Below are positions 47,763 through 58,370 of a stretch of 64,000 nucleotides of DNA, one piece after another. A program made the position numbers and the translations under genes. Source of the DNA: Paragonimus westermani (lineage: Eukaryota > Platyhelminthes > Trematoda > Plagiorchiida > Troglotrematidae). The stretch lies in assembly GCA_008508345.1 (NCBI GenBank), contig QNGE01000778.1, positions 1 to 64,000 of the forward strand, given 5' to 3'. Numbering within the stretch: position 1 is the first letter of the stretch; each line of letters opens with the position of its first letter. The notes beneath the pieces are model-generated. The model did not search any database. It saw nothing but the letters and a program-made list of their open reading frames with translations, and was not told where the DNA came from.

Positions 47763-49068
47763 AATTTTCCTCGACTGACCCTGTCGCGTCCTTCCTCGTG
47801 ATCCCGTCCAACTACACGCTTGTTTTCGTTACTCCCACAACACATGCCTAAGAGTACTGATTCTTTCAGCCCGCCTCCCCCAGCCATTGAATCTTACCCA
47901 CCTACCATACGCCTGTTGTTATCCGTCAGTCGCATCCTCCCTACCACCTGTGAATACGGTCCGCCATTAAGCTGTCACCAGCTGATCGGTCGGCCCGAAG
48001 GCCGCGTATTTAGACACACAGCGGGCCGATCTGATTGCATTCTGTTGGTTTTTCATTGCCTGTCGGTTGTTTGTGCCTGCACCTGTCGTGCCCTTTGGAC
48101 TCTTGACGACCCATTGCGGCCAAATATCGTGTTTCATCCCATGAACGCAGACGAATTGAGGTTTGTTCTGTAATCGGGTATATTATTCATGTCAATTATA
48201 CCACGTTTCCAGCTGCTTGATTTGGTTTTAATATTTGGCGTCGTTGGTCATGAGTGCGTCACTCAACGATCGTCGGAAGAACGTACAGCATGCCTGGGTG
48301 AGACATGTTGTGCAACAAGTCAGAAATTGGGCTGTGATAGGTCAAATGAATAACTGAACGGGGGATGCTTTGTGAAGTGTCTCAAATAATCATCCCTTCG
48401 AAGGAATTCGTAGGAACGCTTTCTAGCTCAAGTGAGTTGGACCGGCGAAGTTGTTCTGTCCCCAGACCGTTGTCCCGCGCGGCTGTAATCACTGCCAGAT
48501 CGACTGAGCTCTCTGCCGTGCTTGTTGTAGCATTGATGCGCGAAACGGCATCGGCGACTGAGGTTGCGATACATGGAATATGTCTGATATGGGTCGTGAA
48601 CTGAGAGATACAATACAGGTGTCTGGTCTCTCTGGAGAACTACCTGTCAGTTTTCGAGCGTAGGGCGTACGTCAGCAGCTTATGACCTGTGAAAATGATG
48701 ATCTCTGCTTTCGAGGACTCGTCAAGTATGACGAATGCCGAAATATACCGCTAACAGTTCTTTCCCGAAGGCACTATACCGTGACTCAGTTGGTTTTAAC
48801 CGTTTAGAGAAAAGGCTAGTGGGCGCCAGTCGTCACCGAGTTGCTGTTACAGGATTGCTTCAACAGCCACGTCCGATGTATCCAAGGTTAGCGCCAAAGA
48901 TGCAGACAGATGATGGCGCTACAGCGATGTTGTATTGACAATAGCCTTTTCTAAATTAAAGGGGGCCATTTTTGAGGCCGCTGAAAAAAAGCGTGCCTCA
49001 CCTGTGAGTAGGTAGGTGAGCGGTTGCACTAAATGGGTAAAGTTGAGAATGAAACGGCGACAAAACAT

Positions 49069-49410
49069 TTACTGAACCATGAGAACGTGGGAGTTGTTTG
49101 GGCGATTCAAGTTCGGGTAGTCCAGTATTGTCTGTACATTGTTGGGGAGAGGTTTGATCCCACTTGCGGATATACTACAGCCTAGGAAGATTACGCCAGA
49201 CATTGCGGACAAGCATTTGGCCAGGTGTATGGTGTCGCCATGATGAGACAAACGGGCGAATAATGAATGCAAGCGCACGCACAGTTTTTCCTGTAATGCG
49301 TTGGCCACCAAGATATCATCCAAGTACGTATAAACACCGTTAAGCCCACGACACATATCGTGAATAAAACGTTGAAAAATCTGACCGGCGTTGCTCAGAC
49401 CAAACGGCAT
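49069..49410 (-). pseudogene. gypsy-2 reverse transcriptase fragment
   Basis: The 113-residue frame begins with MPFGLSNAGQIFQRFI and contains YLDDILVA, so both the fingers/palm 'mPFGL.nA...FQr' block and the catalytic YLDD are preserved. AKCLSAMSGVIFLGCSI and IKPLPNNV follow. It is the best-preserved domain of gypsy-2. Upstream (higher coordinates) the frame shifts but homology continues. Confidence 0.85.
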
Positions 49411-50199
49411 GCGCAGACACTCGAAAAGTCCGAACGGTATCTTGACTGCTGTTTTTGAGACGTCTTTCGGGGGCCACTGGATCTTGGTTATAAGCGCGCA
49501 CTAGGTCGATTTTGGTGAATGTCTGCTTCCCCTGTAGGTCCTGAATGTGTGAAATTGAACACTTATCGGGAGTGGTTGCGTTGTCTAACGCTCGATGCTC
49601 CGATGCCCGTCACTAGTAGTTATCAATCTTTTTAGTCACTATGTGCAACGGCGAAGCCCATAGAGTTTTGGTCACACGGATACTGCCGAGTTGTGGTATA
49701 TTCTCAAATTCGGCTCAAGCAATTTTCAGTATGTTGGGAGCTAAGCAGCGTTGACGACTTCGAACCGGCGGCCCTCGTGTGACAGTGTGATGCGCGATGT
49801 TGGTTGTCACGACCGAGCTATCGATCAGATGCGATCGACGTGCGTCGACCAGTAAATCGTAATGCCGGGGGAAATTGATGCAAATATTAGGGAGAAATAT
49901 CGGTTACAAGGAAATCCCGACGGAAATTGCGTCCAAGAACAGAGTTCGAATTTAACAATCGACGGTCTAAAGTCCTAGTGACAATACCCTTTGCAGCTCG
50001 GAGTGTACCACGAGATTCGACCGTGACTGCTGCAGGGTGATCGAAATTTTCCAGCTTCTCACGGTACCAACGAAAATAGATAGTTTGCAGTCTGGGTAGT
50101 GACCGGAAACGCGTCAAAGAACACCTGGATGGTGAATTGGTAAGTTGAGTGCCGACCCAAATACCCGCCAATTCACGTCGCAGCTATCTGAGCTATCTG

Positions 50200-50830
50200 G
50201 GCGCTTAGTCCAAAGGGTTGTGTTCACGACGTTCAAGTGCCTTACGCAGGACTGCCAAGACTTCGCCTAAGACTTGACAAGAAAGTATAGCAAAAACGCT
50301 GTCCGTTGCTGCTGCAGTTCACAAGTGAACTTGTAGCGAACAAATTCGCCAGAAGACAAGATCAAGCCAGGCGTGGTACGAGACACTATTAAAAAAAAAG
50401 AAATATCATGAGCAAAGATTTCCTGATGAAGGAACAACTTGTGCAACACAGTCAATAATCTTATTCGTTCGACTGTTCCACGAGTTCTTTCGATCAGCAA
50501 GTTGCAAATAAAAACGCCATTGCGTTGCCCGTCCAGACGTATACTGGAAAGCAAACCATGACTAATTCTGATGACGCCATGCGCGTTTAAGTTTCTCTAG
50601 CTAAACTCGCGGTTATTGCTAGAATCACATTCCCTAGTCCACGACAACTCTCCCTTTCAACCGAGGACTTGACTGGACAGAATTCTGAACCTAAGACATC
50701 CAACGTTACCCGGTGCACTGGAAGAAGCAGTTTAAACCCCCCTGATGATGACGCAACCGAACAAGCGGTGCCGTCCACTACTTACCATGAGCATTTCCCC
50801 CCGTTACCTGGAGTAAATGGTAATAGCAAC
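50200..50830 (+). pseudogene. CR1-like LINE ORF1 remnant, upstream of the BEL insertion
   Basis: Near 50260-50350 the plus strand reads RLDKK..QKRCPLLLQFTSE, then LVANKFAR. This aligns with RLRKKTQKFCCTLLFKFHRE and AIAKQFIQ of the intact ORF1 at 59907-60776. A weaker match (IMSKDFLMKEQLV to IMKDRTPLERECR) follows near 50405. The remainder up to 50820 is an open stretch without a named domain. The matching ORF2 remnant resumes at 55290, directly beyond the BEL element, so I read the two as one CR1 copy split by the insertion. Confidence 0.6.
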
Positions 50831-51491
50831 TGTTAAAGAAGCTGCTTGCGTGAGTGTTTGGTGATTGTTGTGTTAATAGAATGTTGGTGGCCACGTTCCC
50901 TGCTCTATATATTCTCTTTTTATTGATTCGTCTCCTTACGTTGGAATTCTTTATACCGATTACGCGCCCTTCTTACGATCTGACACTACCGCTCAAGTTA
51001 CGCGCGTGACAAATCATTTCTCTTATGAATGCAGATCTTGAAGTATTACTAAATCTTGATATGGTTTACTTGTAAAACTTGTTTTCGCGTAGTTTTTTCT
51101 TCCTTACTTTCCTTTGCTGGACTTTTGTTTATATATTCCATGGTTTCATTTTCGCCTGACCGTTTCGCCATTACGTGACTGTTGCGTTCGGTCATATTTA
51201 CGTGAACCGTTAATCTCGGGACTTGTGTACTTGGTGGATTCAATATCGAGGATTTTTGTTGTCTTCCACTATTTGGTTTAGCGTATTGTTTTTTAACATT
51301 AGCGCCTTATTAATAAGAAACTCGCCAACACGACCGTCTTCACTTTTGGATCCGAATTGGTTGCTCGACGGGCTCAGAATTTATAGACGCTCGTTACTTA
51401 CTGACGCGACTATCGTGGATCCAGCGTATCGATAGACGTTGCGAGAAGACTAAGCGTTGCTTGAACAACCACTGGTCGTCATGGATTAACA
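50831..51491 (+). repeat. BEL/Pao 5' LTR
   Basis: This is a direct repeat of 54629-55289 at a constant offset of 3798 bases. It starts TGTT and ends ACA, as LTRs do. By eye the copies are identical from 50841 to 51480, with six differences confined to the first ten and last eleven bases. The five bases before it (gcaac) and the five after the 3' LTR (gtaac) differ by one base, a plausible decayed 5-bp target duplication of the size BEL elements make. Frames inside the LTR are not genes. Confidence 0.9.
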
Positions 51492-51510
51492 GTGTTCGAT
51501 AAGTCCGCGT

Positions 51511-51521
51511 TGGTGGGGATC
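51511..51521 (+). promoter_or_regulatory. Possible primer-binding site
   Basis: The sequence tggtggggatc, beginning with TGG about 20 bases after the 5' LTR, could pair with a tRNA 3' end (…gatccccaCCA). The spacing is longer than usual and the tRNA was not identified, so this is tentative. Confidence 0.25.
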
Positions 51522-51540
51522 AAGTCTATCTGCCAACTGG

Positions 51541-53316
51541 GTGAATGCAGTCATACATTCCACGATGGCCGAGTTATTCGAAGTTGACACGCATGATGTG
51601 CAAGGACGTTCTCCTGGCTGTCATTCGGCCAAAGCTTCTCCGAGTTCAACCGTGTCACTGAACTTGCCTGCTGCGCCTCTCTGTGTGGAGAGTTATCCTG
51701 TTCCCTATATCCAACACTTGAGCGGTGATCCCCAGGTTACCCATAATCATGACGATATCGAAACTTATTTAAATATTTCCGATGTTCCTGCTTCAGTTCA
51801 TTCCTTCTATGTGCCCTTTCCTTCTAAGGATTCTCATCATTTTCGCAGGGACGTGTCTGGGATTGTTAAGCTGTCTGCTGTATCATATGATTGCAACATG
51901 CTCGAGGCTCCTAGAGCTAGGCAGGGATTATGCCCAGGGATAGCTATAGGGACGGTGGCAACCCCACCTGAGAAGACGGTGTGTGTATCTAAACTTCCCA
52001 ACCTGGCCTCAGCTATACCTCGTTCGCTTGAGCGTAATTTGGTGATGGATGACAGCCTTATTGGAGAGGAATTGCATCTAGTGGAATAGAAGCTAAGGTT
52101 TATGAGGGCACAACTAGAATTTCGCAAGAGGTTGATGGGAATGTCTGATTGTCGTAAGAGTGAGGAGCCGACAGAATGGGTGGGTGCTAACGTCCTTCCA
52201 TCTCGCTCGCCATATAGACCTGCTTGTGTGTTCCAAGGGAGCTACATGGGGCAGTATATGCGCGACTTAGTTATCAGTGTGAGCCTGCCAAAAATTGAGC
52301 TAGAACCCTTTGAAGGGTCGCCCTTGAAATTTCATAGCTCCATGCGAACTTTTGAACTCAACGTGGTTAACAAATTAAGTGACGAAGGACAGAAATTGTC
52401 TTACCTTATATATTATTGTACGGGTCGAGCTAAAGCAGCTATCGAACATTGCATATTGCTGCCCAGCGAAGTAGGATTTACGGAGGCCACCGGAATATTG
52501 AGGCGGCGATTTCGAAGGCCGCATGAGATCATTCAGGCTATCACCAAGGACGTGTTTAACGGTCCGAGGCTCGTCATGGGAGACACCGGGGGTCTTCAAC
52601 GTTTAGCCACCCAGATGAAGGGTTGTCAGTTGACGCTGTCTCAATTGAGTTGTTTAACCAACCTTCTGCGTATCGTGGATAGACTTCCTGGCCCATTGCA
52701 AGAGAAGTGGGCGGAAGTGGCTGATTCTGTTATAAACACTGGTCGGGAGCCTTCTTTCAACGACTTACTTGAGTTTATAAAGAGGCGAATCTCGATTTCT
52801 GGTATCCTATATGGTCAGCTCATCGCCTGTTCAGTCCAGGGCCTTATCGGTGAAACTGAGATCGCGCGCTTCCGCGAGAACTCTCAACGGATGCCGCGTG
52901 TGTCATCCGTCGTCGGAGTGGTAAACAAGCCACACCAGTGCGCAATATGTGGTGACGATCATGATTTGCCAACATGCCGGCGATTTGAAAGCATGTCATT
53001 AAGAGGGAGACGCGAAGTTCCCAGAAAGTGTAAACTATGCTTCGTTTGTCTACTGCCAAACCACACAACCAAGTATTGCAAGGTCCGTGTTCAGTGTTCA
53101 AGGCCTCTATGTAGAGGCCGACATCATACCCTGATGCACGCGGACCCGGCGCCTTTTAGAACTGAAGTCGAAGTGAATGAGTCAGGCTGTGGAGCCACCT
53201 CTTGGCATGAGAGAGGTGTTCGTTTAGGTTTCGTACCTGTCAGATTAATTGGGGCAGTCGGGACGGTCGAAACATATGCCCTTCTAGATAAAGGGTCCGA
53301 TACCACACTCAGATGA
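51541..53316 (+). pseudogene. BEL/Pao gag with protease start, one internal TAG
   Basis: Codons 51541-52089 and 52102-53316 are in the same frame and interrupted by a single TAG at 52087-52089, so gag is one lesion short of about 590 codons. A coiled-coil-like region spans the stop. The central GSPLKFHSSMRTFELNV...L.YLIYYCTGRAKAAI is the DUF1759-type gag core. Zinc motifs CAICGDDHDLPTC and CFVCLLPNHTTKYC, plus a further CSRPLCRGRHH block, follow near 52939-53135. The protease begins with YALLDKGSDTTL near 53275, where the usual D-S/T-G reads D-K-G, and the frame is lost immediately after. Confidence 0.85.
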
Positions 53317-53317
53317 G

Positions 53318-54031
53318 TCGTTAGCTGAGCGACTACAGCTGCCAACATGTGAACGAACGCCTAGCATCCGTACATTGAATAGGACCGCTACTATCAGTTG
53401 CCAAGAGCTGAGTTTGGAAGTTGAATCTTTAGATGATGAAATTAGGATCAAGGTCGACAAGGCGTTTACTGTCAAGTGTCTTCCGGTTGAACGGGCGGAA
53501 ACCATATCCGAGGATGACGTTCAGCGGTGGCCCCACTTGGCCGGTCTGCCCATCACCTCGTTGAGGGAAGGTAAAGTCGGGCTATTAATAGGTTGTGGCG
53601 TGCCTGAAGCACATTTAGTAATAGATCAGCGGGCAAGAGGCAGGCGTCAGCCATACGCTGTAAAAACCATCTTGGGCTGGATCTTGCAAGGTCCAATGTC
53701 ACTCTTAACAAACATCAAGGCTGAAGTTCATTGCTTAAGTGGTACTGAGCTAGCACGGTTGGTTCATTGTATTTTCGACCTAGAGTTTGTCGAGGGCGGA
53801 CTTTCCGAAGAAGTGGTTAATTCATGTGATGATCATCGACCTGAGCGTATTGTAGAGTCCACAGCTACGTTGAAGGACGGTCAGTATGAGATTGGCTTGC
53901 CGTGGCGGTTTGACAGCGTAAACCTCCCAGATAACCGTTGGTTGAAGCTTAAAGCCGCAGTATTGGCAGCTAAACTTATGAGATTTATAGTAAATGAACT
54001 CAAGCTAACCTTTGATAACATCACACTATAG
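53318..54031 (+). pseudogene. BEL/Pao protease-polymerase remnant with palm deletion
   Basis: This continues the protease homology in another frame (DESLAERLQLP near 53316), then gives the DUF1758-type tail ITSLREGKVGLLIGCGVPEA and PYAVKTILGWILQGPM. YEIGLPWRFDSVNLPDNR, the start of the reverse transcriptase region, is joined near 53940 to LKLKAAVLAAKLMRF, which belongs to the start of RNase H. Everything catalytic in between is gone. RNase H continues past a stop at 54029 (VLEYLRNTSCRFVTFVANRV). Confidence 0.82.
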
Positions 54032-54628
54032 ACAGACTTCGCCATCGTGTTGGAGTACCTAAGAAACACCTCCTGTCGCTTTGTCACATTTGTAGCCAAC
54101 CGTGTCCAACTAATTCATGATTACACCCAGGACTATCGATGGCGACACACTCCGTCCGAGTTAAACCCAGCAGGCGTAGCTTCGTGAGAAACCTATGATG
54201 CTATTTCTCAAGAAATTTACACGTGGCTAAGTGGTTCAGCCTTTTTATGGAAACTTGAGAATCCGTGGCCACCGGACAAGCCGCTGAAGCCGATTCAAGC
54301 TGAGGAACTCGAAGTAAAGTAGGTTGGACGAGATGTAAAAGTTTGTGACCTTTTTCTACTCATTGGAGGCCCTCGGTCCGTAGGGTTGTGCCCAAAGGCC
54401 GTGTTAAGCGGAGTAGTGAAGGGTGGCGGCAATCAGGTCTGCGAGGTGACTTGAGAACAGAGAGCGTCACGGACAGGCGAGACATAAGATCCATATGTCT
54501 TCTCGAAGGGGCAGAGGGTAGTGGCATCGTCGGTAAGAAAACCTCAGGTGCAAGGGAACCAGTTCACGATACACACTCCACCCGCAGCTACATGGATGTT
54601 GGGAAACCATGGTGGTTTCGGGGGCCTG

Positions 54629-55289
54629 TGTTGAAGTTGCTGCTTGCGTGAGTGTTTGGTGATTGTTGTGTTAATAGAATGTTGGTGGCCACGTTCCCTG
54701 CTCTATATATTCTCTTTTTATTGATTCGTCTCCTTACGTTGGAATTCTTTATACCGATTACGCGCCCTTCTTACGATCTGACACTACCGCTCAAGTTACG
54801 CGCGTGACAAATCATTTCTCTTATGAATGCAGATCTTGAAGTATTACTAAATCTTGATATGGTTTACTTGTAAAACTTGTTTTCGCGTAGTTTTTTCTTC
54901 CTTACTTTCCTTTGCTGGACTTTTGTTTATATATTCCATGGTTTCATTTTCGCCTGACCGTTTCGCCATTACGTGACTGTTGCGTTCGGTCATATTTACG
55001 TGAACCGTTAATCTCGGGACTTGTGTACTTGGTGGATTCAATATCGAGGATTTTTGTTGTCTTCCACTATTTGGTTTAGCGTATTGTTTTTTAACATTAG
55101 CGCCTTATTAATAAGAAACTCGCCAACACGACCGTCTTCACTTTTGGATCCGAATTGGTTGCTCGACGGGCTCAGAATTTATAGACGCTCGTTACTTACT
55201 GACGCGACTATCGTGGATCCAGCGTATCGATAGACGTTGCGAGAAGACTAAGCGTTGCTTGAACAACCACTGGTCGTCCCGGATTCACA
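54629..55289 (+). repeat. BEL/Pao 3' LTR
   Basis: This is the partner of the 5' LTR at 50831-51491. The identical core runs 54639-55278. Its terminal bases differ from the 5' copy (tgttgaagtt against tgttaaagaa, and ccggattcaca against atggattaaca). CR1 ORF2-derived sequence begins directly after it. Confidence 0.9.
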
Positions 55290-58200
55290 GTAACGGCAAA
55301 TCCGAAACACCGGATAAGGGCTCTTTACCAACGATGAGACCTGTACGGTGCTCACTAGAGGACAATATTCCGGCTTGCAATGTAATTGTAAATCAAACTT
55401 ACTTCACAAACGCAACAAATCTATTCTTAAAAACCGAACTCTAAGAAACAACGCTTCGCAGGTGAAACTGCGCAAGTTGCCACCATTGCTTCTAAACCAA
55501 CCCACAACTATACCACGGTTCACGGTTTCAATCCATTACCTAATAGCTCCGCAGTTACTTATCCTCTTTCTCAAAATATACGCGCTACTAGGGATCAGTT
55601 TCCTAATATATACACCCCAATAAGTACGTGGCCATCTGATTATCTTACCAATCCAAGTGTCAGTAAGACCGGTCCCTTTTTGGCACTTCCTTCGATATTT
55701 CATTCACCGCAACCTGGCCCACCTCCCCATGTCTCGCTCAATCATCTTATCTTAATGGCAGACTTCCAGCACTTTCTATCTTGGAGGCAAACCTTTGCGA
55801 CACCCACTCGAGTGTGAGCGGAATTTCGATACATTCCTCAGACCAGGACTTTCCGTATGATATTTTGCAACCAACTGCCCCATCTGTCATGAAGTGCTTC
55901 AGCAGTTTAAGTGCCGTGCCTGACAGAAAGAATTTCGTATGTAATAATTAGTCATAAACGCAAGATCACGGACTTGTAAAATGCAAATTTTCGAATTTTT
56001 ATCTAATCCACATATCATTCTCGTGAGTAAGACATGGTGCTCTGCTGGTACTCCGGACAGTCAGATAAGCATCGTGGAAAATCACTCGTCTTAACGCCCG
56101 CCAGACAAACACACATTGCATCTCATATTCACCAAAGGTATCGCGTCTGTGGAGAAATATGTTCTAGAACATTTTCCAGGAAACGACCACATCGTCGTCA
56201 ATTGCCTGTTTGATTCCAATATGGCTACGGAACCGACAGCTGTATTCCACAGTCCAATCAAATTCAATGACTGGAATACACCTTCCTCCCTACTTGAATT
56301 CTTAAATTGCAACACCTCCTTTCAAATCTCACCCAAGCTTAGCGGTAGGAGAATTCATCAAACATCTGACATTTCGTATCGTTTATCTGGCCCCTAAAGA
56401 ATGAAAACGTGCCAGCTTGTATGTACAAGGATAAATCCTCACTGCACAAGAGACCGACAGATTTGAAATGCCTAAGTCGAGGTGAGGGAAAACACTAGAT
56501 TTCTCCCTGGTGAGGCAAATGGGCAAAGTACATTAAAACAAATCGACAGATGTGACTGGGTCATATAAACGAAGAGAAGCTAGCAATCCGTAGTGGGCAG
56601 AGATGCATGAAACAAATGCAACTGACGATATGGAGAAATTCCACGAGATAACCCGCTATAAAAGTTATTACATTCGAAGAGAAACCAGTTGTCGACGACT
56701 CTGTTGCAATAAGCCAGAACTTCAACTCACACCTTGTCGCTTCGTTCAGAGTAGAAAGCAAATGATTACCTGCCGATATTCTGCCGGGAACCGACAGTGA
56801 TTTGAGGAAAGTGCTGATTGATGTTCGAGGTACTCCGTTACAGTAAGCAAAAATTAAACACAATCTGTGCAAGACCAGATGGTGTCCCGCTAATGGTCAT
56901 CAAGCAAAGAGGTGAAAATATACTTATCCTCTTACCCAACCTGTTCAACCTATCAATTGTATCTGGCACCTTCCATCCTCGATGGAAAAGTTTGGTTATT
57001 ATGCCTCTCCAGATAAATGGTCCAAGGCAGGACGCTGGTAACTATAGTCAAATTAACCCCACATCAATCTGCTAGAGAACGTTCAAAAGGGTAATAAGGG
57101 TGCACATAGTCGAGATCTTAAGATCACAAAACCTTATAAGCCTTTCACAGCACGGCTTTCTTAGCAGGCGCTCTTGTATGGCATGTAAATTGAATGTCTC
57201 AGGCCAATATCCATGTCAGTCTACGCAGGAAGAGCGGCAATTATCATACTCTTAGACATGTAAAATGCTTTTGATCGCGTATCTCATGAGCACTTCTTGG
57301 CTGAAATGGCATATTTTGGCCCACAAGACCCCTTTTGCGGCTGGATTTCGCCACACTCAAGCAGCAGAAATAAAAGAGCGCTGCTCAACACCAAAACCGG
57401 TAGCCAAAGGGGTGATCCAGGGAAGCATTCTGGAACCGTTGCCTTTCTTAATGTATGTGGATGGCTTATGCGATTTCATTGAACACGACGAGCCCATCCT
57501 GTTTACCGGAAACATCAAAATCGTCTACACACTCCTCCAGCCCGATGAAATCGCCTTCTGCCTACGAACTATACGACAGGACCTGGTGTCATTGCAGTTG
57601 TGGTGCAAAACATGACTGGTGATATTTTCAGCGGGCAAACTGAGCACCGTTACTTACGGTTACCAAACACCAAATGGTTCTTTCGTGATAGACGGTTGTA
57701 ATATTGATACCACTACCCCCGTCCAAAATCTAGGAATACGGTATTTAACCTCCTCTAATTTTTCTGAACGGTTTCGCATCCAGGTGACAAAATCTAGCAG
57801 AACAATAGTCTGCATCAAAAAGACGTTCAGTCTAACGGCTGCGAGGCTGACGCTTTACAAAATGTGCCCAGCCCTCAACTTGAGTATTGCACTTCCAGTT
57901 ACTGCAATCCACGCAACTCTGATAGGTTTGTGTTAGAAAGTCTTCAACGATCATTCTCGAAAACTTACTAACCTATCTTTCTCCGATCACTCATAGGCAA
58001 CGCTGTCAAAATTTGGTTTTTATCCACTTTGGTTGCGCAGACTAAGGTTCAGTTCGACAGTTCTTTATAAACTCATACATCCATCACCACAGCGTTTGCC
58101 GTCCACCTACAACACAACTCCCCATATGGTCTAAGAAACAAGAGCTCCACTCCGCCAACCTTGCTATCTCGGAAAAAGATACGTGCTAACTCCTTCATTG

Positions 58201-58370
58201 TAAGATATTCCTATATTTGGAATAAACTTCCGAATGACGTCAGAGCCAGTGAGAGCGCCCAGCGTTTTAAAAGGGTTTGGACAGCTATCTTACGATATCA
58301 ACCACAATGTCCTTATTCAAACCTTGTGTATCTTCTGATGACTGCTTTAAATGTGGCCTGGTAAGCATGT
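55290..58370 (+). mobile_element. CR1-like LINE ORF2 remnant, downstream of the BEL insertion
   Basis: Homology to the element at 61236-64000 runs through this stretch in order. ADFQHFLSWRQTFAT lies near 55757. NPHIILVSKTWCSAGTPDSQ, near 56010, is the endonuclease start. After a deletion, FTKGIASVEKYVLEHFPGND near 56125-56185 and FNDWNTP mark the endonuclease end. Reverse transcriptase blocks include QHGFLSRRSCMACKLN near 57145, KGVIQGSILEPLPFLMYVDG near 57407, a catalytic block decayed to FTGNIKIVY near 57500, and FSAGKLSTVTYG near 57630. The tail IWNKLPNDVRASESAQRFKR is near 58215. Multiple stops show it is an older copy than the one at the right edge. Confidence 0.8.

Larger units (their letters stand above)
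46665..50170 (-). mobile_element. Ty3/gypsy element (gypsy-2), protease to integrase, decayed
   Basis: The minus strand carries an almost complete pol in order, broken by scattered stops. The protease end and linker are near 50000-49700 (LRAAKGIVTRTLDRRLL, then RCLAPNILK). Reverse transcriptase has MPFGLSNAGQIFQRFIHD at about 49410-49357, YLDDILVA near 49325 with catalytic YLDD intact, and FLGCSISASGIKPLP near 49190. RNase H has LTLDTSDVAVEAIL near 48890 and YALRSKTDR..SRETRHLYC near 48650. Integrase has VDLVRLLPPSFGCTYILPRV near 47580 and CGCSLRLPGEMV near 47170. The terminal VRFANYMDV block is near 46700. Neither LTR nor gag was found. Confidence 0.82.
50831..55289 (+). mobile_element. BEL/Pao LTR retrotransposon, internally deleted, non-autonomous
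   Basis: The 4.46-kb element consists of two 661-bp LTRs around 3.1 kb of internal sequence. Gag with its zinc fingers and part of the protease region is present. The polymerase start (LPWRFDSVNLPDNR, near 53900) runs straight into the RNase H start (LKAAVLAAKL, near 53950), so the reverse transcriptase palm is missing. RNase H (VLEYLRNTSCRF...FVANRV, near 54050) is followed by WLSGSAFLWKLENPWPP near 54220. Homology then jumps near 54320 to the C-terminal DUF5641-like block (VCDLFLLI...LCPKGRV...SICLLEG), skipping the integrase core. Nearly identical LTRs indicate recent activity, which must have used enzymes in trans. Confidence 0.88.

Noticed and set aside
51049..51435. Short frames on both strands inside the 5' LTR, repeated identically in the 3' LTR
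   Set aside because: Their identity comes from LTR duplication, not from protein conservation, and they contain no domain.
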